Origin: Deltaproteobacteria bacterium
Lineage (GTDB): Bacteria; Myxococcota_A; Polyangia; Haliangiales; Haliangiaceae
Assembly (NCBI GenBank): GCA_013813765.1
Contig: JACCRC010000203.1
Coordinates: 1 to 46,179, forward strand
Direction of reading: 5' to 3'
Length of the DNA stretch: 46,179 nucleotides
Below the pieces are notes generated by a model. The model had not been told where the DNA came from, searched no databases, and saw nothing but the letters and a program-made list of their open reading frames with translations. A program made the translations under genes and the position numbers. Of this stretch, positions 1 to 8,737 are shown in pieces; position 1 is the stretch's first letter, and each line of letters opens with the position of its first letter.

Positions 1-588
1 GATCACGGCCGTGCCCTCCACGGTGATCGAGCGTCGCGCCGGCGGTTCCGTACCGGTGAGCGAGACGATGACCAGCTCGCGCTTGCTCGGATCGTAGCCA
101 GGCGGCGGACGCTGGTCCACGCGCAAGGCGGGCCCGTTGAGCAAGAGGGCGACGCGCGCCCCATCGGGAAACCACGCAACGCCGCCGAGGCGTTTCGTGC
201 TGGGTGCAAACGGTTGGAGGGCGGCTTCGATCGCGAACGCCTTGCTGGCCAGGTCGATGGTCCCGAGGCCGACGCGCAGGCGCTTTCCATCGTCGACCCA
301 GACCGAGCCGCCGACAAACCCCACATTGTCGAAGCCGATGGTCGTAGGGGTGTCGCCGGTCCACCACGTCGCGCCAGTAAAATGGAGCGAGAGCACAGGC
401 GCCGACGCTGCGCCGCCGGCGAGCGCACCTCCTCCACCGCCCTTCAACGTCCTGAACGGGCCGAGAGGAGCGGGCTTGGTGGTCGGCGTCGTCGGTTGGG
501 GCGTTTTCATCGGGGGATCCGAGCTGCCGCTGGAGCAACTCGCGAGCAGCGCGAGCGAGGCGGCACGTAGGAGACGAGGGAGAGCCAC
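1..588 (-). CDS. Lipoprotein with beta-propeller-like repeat, 3' end outside window
   Basis: An open minus-strand frame runs from a GTG at 588 to the left edge, so the C-terminus is missing. The N-terminus has a short basic stretch, a hydrophobic core and a lipobox ending LLAS-C, followed by a Ser/Pro/Thr-rich linker. It is therefore probably an envelope lipoprotein. Further on, the phrase GGVAWFPDGARVALL resembles the strands of TolB/WD40-type propellers. The start lies 3 nt after the stop of the upstream gene at 592, so the two are likely co-transcribed and translationally coupled. No catalytic motif is visible and the function is unknown. Confidence 0.65.
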   Translation of the reverse strand, partial: MALPRLLRAASLALLASCSSGSSDPPMKTPQPTTPTTKPAPLGPFRTLKGGGGGALAGGAASAPVLSLHFTGATWWTGDTPTTIGFDNVGFVGGSVWVDDGKRLRVGLGTIDLASKAFAIEAALQPFAPSTKRLGGVAWFPDGARVALLLNGPALRVDQRPPPGYDPSKRELVIVSLTGTEPPARRSITVEGTAVI

Positions 589-591
589 GGG

Positions 592-2188
592 CTACGCCTG
601 CTTCAGATAATGCGTGCTCACGAAGCCCACCTTGCCGTCGAAGTCGATCATGGACCAATGTCCGTTCCGTGTCGATCCGGCGACCCGGACGGCGGCGTCT
701 TTCTTCAGGGTTCCGATCACATGCGAGCTGGTGGTCGCTCTCTCGCGGACGTTGAGGACGTGCGCGGTGACCTTCGCCTTGTGTGGGTTCACGTCGATGT
801 GGGACTCGTTCTTTCCGTCGTGATTCAGGTCGGCGTTGCCGTCGATCGTGACGCCGGGCGCCGGCGGCGCCTTGTCGGAGAGCCCGATGCGCTCGAGGAT
901 GAGTCCTTCCCCGTTGGGGAACAGCGTTCCGACGTTCAGCGCCGCCGGGAACGCGCGCGACGCCGTCCCGCCTGCTGCTTTGATCAGGAATTCGCGGACG
1001 TGGGACGGGACCGAGCCGTCGCCATCGGCGATCGTCAGCGCTAGCAGCATCTGCGCCTGCGTCGGCGCCGCCGAGATCGGGAGCAGTGTCGCCAGGTGCG
1101 GATCGAGGATCTTACGACTGAGCTGGATCTTGAACTGCTCGACGGTCATCCCCGACGCGCCGAGCTTCGCCATGAAGTTCGCCCCCTGACCCGGATCGAA
1201 CTTCATCCAGGATTGGTAGTAGTTCGCGTCGGCGTTGTCACCGTAGCCGACCGCGAGTAGCGCCGGGAAGATCTTCGCGGCCTCGGGTTTCTTGACCGCG
1301 TCGGCCAGCCGTTGCGCCGGCGTGTCGGCGTATGCCTCCCCCCAGTGCTTTATGCGATGGAGGAGATCCGCGAGCATCGCGACGTCGACGTTGTGCCCCG
1401 CACCCTTGTGAAGAGCGAGCTCGAAGGCGACCCGGACGCAGCCCTCTCCCTGACTCGTGGCCCCGGCGAGTACCTTGACCCGCTTCTCCATCTCGGCCGT
1501 CGTCGATGCGATGCCGATCTTTTCATCCGCACAGCACTCGAGCGCTGCACGCAGCACGCCCTCGGGTTCGGTACCCGTTCTCACGTATCCGAGCTTCGTG
1601 CCACCGATGTCCGGATCCGAGGTGTCGCTGAGCTGCGCCTTGCCGGTGGCCGGGTCTAGGTTGAACGTGCTGAACACCGTCGATGCGTTCGCCGCGTGCA
1701 TCTCCACGCTCGTGCCCGTAGCGACCATGCGCGACTTCACGTAGTCCGCGAGGTTCGGGTGCGCCTTGATGTTCGCGCGCAGGCGCCTCTCGATCGCCGC
1801 GGCGGATCCCGTCAGCTTCGACTTCGACGGATCGATGTCGTGGGAGTTGATGAGACAGCCGGCGAACACGAGGTGTCCCGCCGAGATTGGCGTCGCGATA
1901 GCGGAACGCCAGCGTGATCGGAGAGTTGAACTGGATGGCATCCGGGCCGAGCTGGTAGACCTTGCCGACCACGCGCGACAGTGACGTGCCGACGGCTTCA
2001 GCGGTGATCACCACATCGGAGCTCACGGCTCCGGATGGAGCCGTTAGTGTGATCTCGCCGCCGGCGAGCTCGAGCGTTCCGCCGCTCGGCCCGAGCGTGC
2101 CTGAGGTTTCCTCCCCTTCTCCGTTCGGAGCTTTGCCTTCGGGACAGCCCGCGAGTACCAGTGACAGCAACACCCACTCGCGAGACAT
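592..2188 (-). pseudogene. Lipoprotein with C-terminal SH3 domain, interrupted by +1 frameshift
   Basis: The gene begins at ATG 2188 with a lipoprotein signal (LLSLVLAGC). It continues through a ZU5-like beta domain rich in TAPSGAV-type phrases and is readable to about residue 104 (RYRDANLGG). The frame then changes. Dropping one base from the CCC run at 1877-1879 joins this to a second frame (GHLVFAGCLINSHD) that is open to 592. That second part has about 330 residues of unrecognised alpha-rich sequence and a C-terminal bacterial SH3 domain (LNVRERAT ... VGFVSTHYL). Both halves have normal coding character, so this is one gene with a single-base indel. A homopolymer sequencing error and a real mutation fit equally well. 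If intact it would be about 530 aa, bound to the envelope. Confidence 0.7.
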
Positions 2189-2246
2189 CTCCCCAACGTA
2201 ACTGAGATCCGGTGGTGGCGTCTACTCAGGTTAGTTCCAATGCCGC

Positions 2247-2384
2247 TCACTTAGCGCGGCTCCTCGACGACGATTTCGTCGGAACTTTGCCAGCGTAGTT
2301 GCTCATCTCGATCTTCACGGCCCGGGGAAAGACACGTTCGGGGAGTCGCAGGGGCATGACGAAGTTCCGTATCCGGTCGGCCAC
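2247..2384 (-). CDS. Possible short CDS or gene remnant
   Basis: A minus-strand frame ending at 2247 reads like protein (ADRIRNFVMPLRLPERVF, then KIEMSNYAGKVPTK). The only ordinary start in the readable part is GTG 2384, giving 45 aa. The frame stays open upstream (AIEDLYKRPGRTIPRRLA) without an ATG, GTG or TTG, so this may be the tail of a decayed gene. No family is recognised. The neighbouring genes on both sides carry frame disruptions, which supports local decay or poor sequence. Confidence 0.22.
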   Translation of the reverse strand: MADRIRNFVMPLRLPERVFPRAVKIEMSNYAGKVPTKSSSRSRAK

Positions 2385-2513
2385 TGTGGCGAGACGTCTC
2401 GGAATAGTGCGGCCGGGCCGCTTGTAGAGATCTTCGATCGCCGAGCGACTCGCGTGCGCTATAGTCAGCGCGCTGTGACGATGCTCTGCCGCGCTTGCCT
2501 GTTCCCGCGCCCT

Positions 2514-2655
2514 AGCTGGGGGAGTCCCCGGCTGCGGCGATCGTAGGCGTTCGCGTCTCCGTCCGTATCCGAGGCACTCCCCGTCATAGCGGCGAGTGAG
2601 GAGTGCCTCGTTGGGTGCTCCGTGATTCCGTTCACCTCGAACCGATGGAGCACCC
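2514..2655 (+). promoter_or_regulatory. Structured 5' leader of proS: three tandem hairpins, the last covering the RBS
   Basis: Three inverted repeats occupy the leader. (1) 2514-2533: 8-bp stem with a GAGT loop. (2) 2570-2580 pairs perfectly with 2600-2610 (11 bp). (3) 2613-2621 pairs perfectly with 2647-2655 (9 bp). The 3' arm of the third contains GGAG (2647-2650), which sits 6 nt before the ATG at 2657 and is the only visible Shine-Dalgarno. Folding would hide it. This fits translational control by a cis-RNA element, but I recognise no known riboswitch or T-box consensus (no AGGGTGGNACC). The rest of 2189-2513 shows nothing else apart from the possible remnant at 2247-2384. Confidence 0.5.
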
Positions 2656-2656
2656 C

Positions 2657-3924
2657 ATGCGGATCTCTCAACTCTTCGGCCAGCGCCTTCGCGACAAGGC
2701 GTGCCACGCAGACTCGATCAGCCACTCTCTTCTTCTTCGTGCGGGCTACATCCGCCAGCACGCGACTGGCCTGTATTCCTACCTGACCCTCGGCCTCAAA
2801 TCGCTGCGCAAGATCGAGCGCATCGTGCGCGAGGAGATGGACGGAACTGGGGCGCAGGAGATCCTGCTGACCATGGTCCAGTCCGCCGATGCCTGGAAAG
2901 CCAGCGGGCGTTACCACGCGATCGACGAGACGCTGGTTCGCTTCGCTGACCGGCGCGGCCACGACATGGTCCTCGGCATGACCCACGAGGAGATCGTCGC
3001 GCAGCTCGCAGCGACCGAGATTCGCTCATCGTGGTCTATCAGATCCAGACGAAGTTTCGCGACGAGGCCCGGGCGCGCGGCGGCCTGCTTCGAACACGCG
3101 AGTTCCTCATGAAAGACGCGTACTCGCTGCACCTCGATCAGGCGGGCCTCGAGGAGGCGTACCAAACACAGACGCACGCCTATCACCGGATCTACCGACG
3201 GCTCGGCCTCACCGACGTCCACCAGGTACGCTCGGCCACCGGCGACATGGGAGGCACACTCGCGCACGAGTTCATGGCGCTCCTCGACGTGGGCGAGGAC
3301 ACGGTCGCGTTCTGTCGGGGATGGAACACCGCCGTCAACATCGAGGTGCTCGAGCAGGCCGTCTCCTGCGCGACCTGTGGTGGCGCGCTCGATCACCGGC
3401 GAGCGGTCGAGGTCGGCAACATCTTCCAGCTCGGCACGAAGTACAGCGAAGCCCTGAACGCGTTCGCCATGGATCGGAGCAACGTACGGAGGGCGCTGGT
3501 CATGGGTTCGTACGGCCTCGGCGTCAGCCGCTTGCTGGCTGTCCTCATCGAGCAACAACACGACGCCGCCGGCATCGCGCTCACGGCAGCCTCGGCCGCC
3601 GTGGACGCGCACGTCGTCCAGATCGGTGGAGGAGACAGCCGCGCCGCGCGAGTCGCCGCCGAGATCTACGCCGGCCTTCGAGCACGCGGACTCGACGTGC
3701 TCCTCGATGACCGAGACGCACGGGCGGGCGAGAAGTTCACGGACGCGGATCTGATCGGCGCCACGCTGCGCGTGACCGTCGGCTCGCGCGCGGAGCGAGA
3801 CGGAACGGTCGAGATCCGCGAGCGCCGGACCGGAGCCGTGCACGAGGTCGGAGTGACCGATGCAGCCCTGGCGGTCGTGCGACTGCACCAGGACATCTTG
3901 CGAAGGGAGGCGGCGGTCAACTGA
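2657..3924 (+). pseudogene. proS: Prolyl-tRNA synthetase, editing-domain-less type, frame broken by short deletion
   Basis: ATG 2657 begins MRISQLFGQRL, the usual N-terminus of bacterial ProRS, followed by motif 1 (LLRAGYIRQHATGLYSYL) and GMTHEE. After EIRSS the frame changes near 3022-3030, and YQIQTKFRDE (motif 2) continues in another frame to 3924. The stretch between EIR and YQIQT is about 16 nt shorter than family members need, which matches the frame change. Motif 3 (MGSYGLGVSRLLA) and the anticodon-binding domain follow. The editing insertion of about 180 aa normally found between motifs 2 and 3 is absent, as in alphaproteobacterial-type short ProRS. It would make Pro-tRNA(Pro) in the cytoplasm if intact. 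It may be a second, decaying copy, or the deletion may be an assembly error. Confidence 0.75.
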
Positions 3925-3983
3925 TCCCAGTCCGAGCAGCCGACGAAGGCATGCGTCGTGAGTGGCCCGCTCCGACGCTGGGC

Positions 3984-3989
3984 TATGCT
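3984..3989 (+). promoter_or_regulatory. -10 box of leaderless promoter (TATGCT)
   Basis: TATGCT is followed by 6 nt and then GTG 3996, so the predicted +1 falls exactly on the start codon. No -35 match is seen at the usual distance. This site is the reason for choosing GTG 3996 over the upstream ATG 3951. Confidence 0.5.
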
Positions 3990-3995
3990 CGCTCC

Positions 3996-4781
3996 GTGCC
4001 TCGGCATGAACTTGTCGGACTGTCCTATCGCCGGCATCACGTGCTGACGGTGGATCATGCCCGGTGGGACATCCAGGCGGAGTGTCAGCTCCGTGGGAAG
4101 GCAGCGCCGCCGACCCCGGACCACCGGATCCGGTTCACGCTCGAGCTCTCGTCGCTCCACGCGGATTGGCAGACCGCGATCGCCCGCGCTCGAAGGCTCG
4201 AACCTGCGTTGATCGATGGGATCCCCGCTCGCATCGAGCTGCAAACCGTCGAGCTGCATTTCTCGACGTACGTCGAACAGACGGAGCCTCATGGAGACGC
4301 CATTTTCGTCGCGATCGTAGACAAGCCGGCTCCGTTTCCGCGCACGCTCGACGATCCTGAGTTCGTGAAAGCACTCGCACAGGCAGGCAATCTGGCGGGC
4401 AACCTCCTTATACAGGCGGACGAGATCGAGGTGAGCGAGCGCTATTGGATCTTCCCGATTCAGAACATTGGCGCCAACGGAGTCATCGTCGATCGATCCA
4501 ACGGACGCGCGTTCATGACCGCCGGCTCGATGGCGCGGTCCACGTGGATCTGGGCGTACGAGCATCGGCTCCTGGAAGAGCCATCCGGCGATGTCGTTAT
4601 CGAGCAGATTTCGGATCCGGATCGTGCGTTCGCAGCGCTTCGTAGGTTCGCTCGTATCCGCCGCGAGGATCTTGCGACGCTTCCACTCGTCCTTCACGGC
4701 TGCGCGAGTTGGATGGCGGCTGCCGAACTGAAGGAGGCGGAGACTGCGCTCCGCTGGCGCGTTGCACCACGAGTTGGGTGA
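3996..4781 (+). CDS. Conserved-looking protein of unknown function
   Basis: A 261-aa soluble protein starts at GTG 3996, chosen because a TATGCT box ends 6 nt upstream. It has no signal peptide, membrane segment or recognisable catalytic motif. Mixed alpha/beta sequence surrounds the phrases YWIFPIQNIGANGVIVDR and RFARIRREDLATLPLVLH. It lies 71 nt after the proS frame on the same strand and overlaps the next small gene at its 3' end. I do not recognise the family. Confidence 0.6.
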   Translation: MPRHELVGLSYRRHHVLTVDHARWDIQAECQLRGKAAPPTPDHRIRFTLELSSLHADWQTAIARARRLEPALIDGIPARIELQTVELHFSTYVEQTEPHGDAIFVAIVDKPAPFPRTLDDPEFVKALAQAGNLAGNLLIQADEIEVSERYWIFPIQNIGANGVIVDRSNGRAFMTAGSMARSTWIWAYEHRLLEEPSGDVVIEQISDPDRAFAALRRFARIRREDLATLPLVLHGCASWMAAAELKEAETALRWRVAPRVG

Positions 4782-5097
4782 CGAAGGACGGCACGCGTGT
4801 GCATTCGGCTCCGCCGCGTCGAGGCGCAACTTGGAAATCGAGCGCTTGCAGCTTCACCGTAGGGCAGCCAGACGAGGGCAATTTGTTGCAGGGCTCCTCG
4901 GTGGTATTTTGCTCGGCGCGGCGTCGTTGTGGATCTCCGGCGGTATGAAGAGCTACGGCTATGCGCCCTTGGTCTGCAGTGGCGTGATGGCCGCGCGGCT
5001 CGGCATCAAGGCACGACGCAACCGGACTAGCGTCGATCGGCAACTCGCGAGCGCGCTCGGGATCGGACCGGTGCCTGTCGCACGCGTCGTAGAATGA
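4762..5097 (+). CDS. Small membrane protein, unknown function
   Basis: A 111-aa frame starts at TTG 4762 inside the end of the preceding gene (20-nt overlap). TTG 4774 is an alternative start. A basic amphipathic N-terminus (about residues 20-38) leads into two probable membrane segments, GLLGGILLGAASLWI and a second one around YAPLVCSGVMAARLG. A basic cytoplasmic tail follows. No known domain. The overlap suggests coupling to the gene at 3996. Confidence 0.45.
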   Translation: MHHELGDEGRHACAFGSAASRRNLEIERLQLHRRAARRGQFVAGLLGGILLGAASLWISGGMKSYGYAPLVCSGVMAARLGIKARRNRTSVDRQLASALGIGPVPVARVVE

Positions 5098-5191
5098 GGA
5101 GCGTGCCTGTCAGGGGGCTGACAGCGTCGTCTTTGCACGATCTTTACAGAGAGAGCTGTGGCCCGCACGCCGCGGCTTTGCACGACTTCGG

Positions 5192-5197
5192 TAGAGT
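5192..5197 (+). promoter_or_regulatory. Putative -10 box of trkA (TAGAGT)
   Basis: TAGAGT would place +1 near 5204, giving a leader of about 9 nt before ATG 5213. No convincing -35 and no clear Shine-Dalgarno are visible. Confidence 0.3.
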
Positions 5198-5212
5198 TCC
5201 GGCCCAACCGGG

Positions 5213-6565
5213 ATGTACATCATCATTGTCGGCGCCGGCGAAGTCGGCAGCTATCTCGGCAGGATCTTGGTCGAGGAGGGCCATAACGTCGCGGTGATCG
5301 AGAACGATGAGAAACTCGCTCGCGATCTGGATGGCGAGCTCGACGCGCTGGTGGTCCAGGGCAGCGGCATCAGCCACGCCAACCTCCAGCGTGCAGGCAT
5401 CATGCAGGCGGATCTCCTGCTCGCCGTGACCGCCGGAGACGAGATCAACCTCATCACGTGCATGACCGCGGTCCGGCTCAAGAAGAACATCCGCACAGTC
5501 GCTCGGGTCCGGGAGGCCGCGTACCTCGCTGGCGAGGGAACATTGAGCGCCAGGGATCTCGGCCTGGATCTGCTGGTCGGGCCGGAGCGCGCGGTTGCTC
5601 GGGAGGTGGTGGAACTGCTGAGCTACGAGGGCGCCGGGAACGTTCACTACATGGCGAACGGCCGGATCGTCCTGCTGGAATTGCCGCTCACGTCCGACTC
5701 GCCGCTCGCTCACGAGTCGCTCGCCGAGCTACGCGACGTGTTCCCGACGCCATCTCTCGTAGCTGCGATCAGCGGGGCGCGAGGCGTCCGGATCCCACGC
5801 GGCAGTGACCGCCTTGGCGTCGACGATCGCGCGTACATCCTGACGCTGCCGAAGAACATCAACGAATTCTGGATTCTCTCGGGTAAGCCTTGGCATCACG
5901 TTCGACACGTCCTCATCATCGGCTGCGGGCAAATCGGGTTTCACCTCGCTACCGAGCTCGAGTCGCGCGGCCTGTATCCCACGATCATCGAGGTGAACGA
6001 GCAACGCGCCGAATGGGTCGCCAAGCGCCTGACCAACTCGATCGTGCTCCATGGTGATGCAAGCGAACCCGAGATGCTGCGCGAACAACTCGAGGAACGC
6101 GCGGACGCGGTCGTGGTTCTGCTCGAGGACGACGAGAAGGCGCTGCTCATTGGCTTGTTCGCCCGCCACCTCGGCGCCAAGAAGGTCATCGTACGTTCGG
6201 ACAAGCCGGCCTACGCTCCGATCGCGCACCGGCTCGGCATCGACGCGCTCATCAGTCCGAAACGCGCAGTCGCGGATCAGATCCTGCGCTTCGTTCGACA
6301 GGGCCGCATCGAATCGGCGCACATGCTGGGTGACCACGAGGTCGAGATCCTCGAGCTGCGTGTGCCCGCCGAACCACGGAATCCTGCGCTCATTACGCGC
6401 CCGCTCCGTGATCTGGACATTCCAGAGGGTGCCCTGTTTGGAGCGGTCCTCCGAGGCGAGCAGGTGATCATCCCAGATGGTGAGGCTCGACTTCAGCCCA
6501 ACGATGACGTGTTCATGATCTGCACCACCGAGGCGATCGGCGGCGTCGAGCGCCTCCTGTCCTGA
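5213..6565 (+). CDS. trkA: Trk potassium uptake regulatory subunit TrkA
   Basis: This 450-aa protein has the usual TrkA length and two RCK halves. Each begins with a Rossmann nucleotide-binding motif: [14 protein letters not shown] near residue 3 and [14 protein letters not shown] near residue 232. TrkA_C-type domains follow each half. It binds NAD(H)/ATP on the cytoplasmic face and gates the TrkH channel-like transporter. trkH starts 3 nt after its stop, so the two form an operon. The KdpDE-type pair lies convergent just downstream, giving a potassium-related locus. Confidence 0.95.
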   Translation: MYIIIVGAGEVGSYLGRILVEEGHNVAVIENDEKLARDLDGELDALVVQGSGISHANLQRAGIMQADLLLAVTAGDEINLITCMTAVRLKKNIRTVARVREAAYLAGEGTLSARDLGLDLLVGPERAVAREVVELLSYEGAGNVHYMANGRIVLLELPLTSDSPLAHESLAELRDVFPTPSLVAAISGARGVRIPRGSDRLGVDDRAYILTLPKNINEFWILSGKPWHHVRHVLIIGCGQIGFHLATELESRGLYPTIIEVNEQRAEWVAKRLTNSIVLHGDASEPEMLREQLEERADAVVVLLEDDEKALLIGLFARHLGAKKVIVRSDKPAYAPIAHRLGIDALISPKRAVADQILRFVRQGRIESAHMLGDHEVEILELRVPAEPRNPALITRPLRDLDIPEGALFGAVLRGEQVIIPDGEARLQPNDDVFMICTTEAIGGVERLLS

Positions 6566-6568
6566 ACC

Positions 6569-8032
6569 ATGCGCGCAGGCGTCATCCAACGAATTGTCGG
6601 CCGCATGCTCTGGTTCGCTGCCGGTGCTCAGATCATGCCGCTCCTGGTCGGGCTCATCAGCAGTGACGGCGCGTGGTGGGCCTTCGCGCCGCCAGGTGCA
6701 TGCGCTGTACTCGCAGCAGCTGGGTTCGTCAGGCTCCCCGCAGCGATGACCACGCCCCTCGATTCGCTGCGCAGGCGAGAGGGCTTTCTCGCGGTCGTCC
6801 TCGGGTGGCTGATCATCGTGTTCATCACGGCAGTCTCGTACCGGCTGAGCGGTGCATTCGAGAGCTTCGCCGAGTGCTTCTTCGAATCGATGTCGGGTTA
6901 CACCACAATGGGCGCGACAGTTGCGAACGACATCGAGGCGCTGCCGACCTCGGTCTTGTTCATGCGCTCACAGTCGCACTGGATCGGCGGCATGGGGATC
7001 ATCGTCCTCACGGTCGCGATCCTTCCGGAGCTCGCGGTCGGTGGCATGCAGCTTTTCGCGGCCGAATCGACCGGTCTGGACGCCGAGAAGCTTGCGCCTC
7101 GGATCTCTGCGACCGCGCGACGGCTCTGGGTGATCTACGTCGGCATCACGCTCGCGGAGACGTTGCTCCTCGTCGTGGCCGGAATGAGCGTCTTCGATGC
7201 GGTGAATCATGCGATGTCCACGATCGCGACCGGCGGGTTCTCGACGAAGAACGCATCGATCGCGGCATACGACAGCCTTGCGATCGAGCTGATCGTCCTG
7301 GTCTTCATGTTCTTCGCCGGCATCAGCTTCACGTTGCAATTTCGCGTTTTCGTTAATCGCAACGCGCGCCCGCTGCTCAAGAATCCGGAGGTCCGCCTCT
7401 ACACAGCTCTGACGCTCGGCGCGATCGTTCTACTCACGATCGACACGCTCGCCCGCGGCCCCTTCGATAATCTGTTCGTAGCGCTGCGGCAGGCAAGCTT
7501 CCAGGCCGTCGCGATCATCACGACCACCGGCTTCGGAACTGCAGACTTTGACCTGTGGCCGGAGTTGAGCCGGCTCGTTCTTGTTCTGTTGATGTTCGTC
7601 GGCGGCTGCGCAGGCTCGACCGCCGGGGGCTTCAAGGTCGTGCGGTTCTACGTCGTGATGGAGTACGCGTTCGTTCAGCTAAGGCGCCTGGTTCGGCCTC
7701 GCCTCGTCCAACCACTCCAGCTCGGTGAGCGCAGCATCTCTCGTGAGACCACGGAAGCCATCCTCGGATTCTTCCTCTTGTACTTCATCGTGCTCGTGGC
7801 GTGCAGCTTGGCGATGACAGCGCTCGGACTGGATATCGTCAGCGGAACGACCGCATCCATCAGCGCGCTCAATTCGATCGGGCCAGGGCTAGGCAGTGTC
7901 GGTGCCGCAGAAAATTTCGATGCGGTTCCTGAGGCCGGCCTCTACGTCCTATCGTTCGCGATGCTGCTCGGCCGACTCGAGATCTACACCGTGCTCGTTC
8001 TGTTCACGCGTCACTTTTGGCGGCGTGGCTGA
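6569..8032 (+). CDS. trkH: Trk potassium transporter membrane subunit TrkH
   Basis: A 487-aa polytopic membrane protein of the SKT (Trk/Ktr) family. All four filter-like P-loops are visible: [32 protein letters not shown] and [10 protein letters not shown]. The typical glycines are present, so a functional potassium pore is likely. It directly follows trkA and ends 18 bp from the convergent kdpE stop. No strong terminator is seen in that gap, so antisense read-through between the two operons is possible. Confidence 0.95.
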   Translation: MRAGVIQRIVGRMLWFAAGAQIMPLLVGLISSDGAWWAFAPPGACAVLAAAGFVRLPAAMTTPLDSLRRREGFLAVVLGWLIIVFITAVSYRLSGAFESFAECFFESMSGYTTMGATVANDIEALPTSVLFMRSQSHWIGGMGIIVLTVAILPELAVGGMQLFAAESTGLDAEKLAPRISATARRLWVIYVGITLAETLLLVVAGMSVFDAVNHAMSTIATGGFSTKNASIAAYDSLAIELIVLVFMFFAGISFTLQFRVFVNRNARPLLKNPEVRLYTALTLGAIVLLTIDTLARGPFDNLFVALRQASFQAVAIITTTGFGTADFDLWPELSRLVLVLLMFVGGCAGSTAGGFKVVRFYVVMEYAFVQLRRLVRPRLVQPLQLGERSISRETTEAILGFFLLYFIVLVACSLAMTALGLDIVSGTTASISALNSIGPGLGSVGAAENFDAVPEAGLYVLSFAMLLGRLEIYTVLVLFTRHFWRRG

Positions 8033-8050
8033 TCGTCTGCACTCTCGACC

Positions 8051-8737
8051 TCAGACGTCACGGAGGCGATAGCCGACGCCTGCTTCAGTTGTTAGCCACC
8101 GAGGCCGAGCAGGGTCCGTCTCAATCTTGCGACGGAGCGCTGACATGTGAACTCGCAGGTACTCGCCATGATGCGCGTTCTGCGGCCCCCACACCTCGTG
8201 CAGCAACTGCCGGTGCGTGAGCACCTTGCCTGCGTGACGCGCGAGAAACGCGAGCAACCGGAACTCGATCGGCGTCAGGTGCACGATGTTGGCATCGACC
8301 GACACCTCGTGCCGCGAGTGATCAATGCGGATCGGCCCGACCGCGACTACCGGATCTTCCGCAGCACCATGGCCTCGCGCATGTCGCAGCGCGACTCGAA
8401 TCCGCGCGAGCAGCTCGCTCGCTCCAAAGGGCTTGGTCAGGTAGTCGTCGGCGCCCGCATCAAGCGCCAAGACTTTGTCGTCCTCGCGATCACGTGCCGA
8501 GAGCACGATGATAGGTGTCTTCGACCGCTCACGAAGTCGCCGCAGTAACTCCATACCGTCGCCATCCGGTAGTCCCAGATCGAGCAGGATCGCAGCAGGT
8601 GGCGTCCCCGTGACGAGCGGCTCTGCTTCTCGTATGGAGCCAGCTTCCAGGACACGAAACCCGTTTGCACTGAGCGCCGTGCGCAGAAAACGTCGCATCG
8701 GCAACTCGTCTTCGACGATCAGGACCATTTCGTTCAT
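8051..8737 (-). CDS. kdpE: KdpE-like OmpR-family response regulator
   Basis: A 228-aa protein with an N-terminal receiver domain (LIVEDE acidic pocket, phospho-acceptor in LLDLGLPDGDG, switch Lys in YLTKPF) and a C-terminal OmpR winged helix (LTPIEFRLLAFLARHAGKV, then VHMSALRRKIE, GVGYRL). Start ATG 8737 overlaps the kdpD stop as ATGA, so the pair is coupled. KdpE normally activates kdpFABC. No kdpFABC lies in the window and the adjacent potassium system is trkAH, so trk is an inferred local target. Confidence 0.9.
   Translation of the reverse strand: MNEMVLIVEDELPMRRFLRTALSANGFRVLEAGSIREAEPLVTGTPPAAILLDLGLPDGDGMELLRRLRERSKTPIIVLSARDREDDKVLALDAGADDYLTKPFGASELLARIRVALRHARGHGAAEDPVVAVGPIRIDHSRHEVSVDANIVHLTPIEFRLLAFLARHAGKVLTHRQLLHEVWGPQNAHHGEYLRVHMSALRRKIETDPARPRWLTTEAGVGYRLRDV

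Noticed and set aside
2600-2660. T-box or tRNA-like element at the proS leader
   Set aside because: No T-box core consensus, no cloverleaf and no CCA end; only the hairpins are supported.
2465-2986. Long minus-strand frame opposite proS
   Set aside because: It is antisense to conserved ProRS motifs and shows no domain of its own; the opposite frame of a GC-rich gene.
8032-8051. Bidirectional terminator between trkH and kdpE
   Set aside because: The 18-bp gap contains no inverted repeat or T-run.
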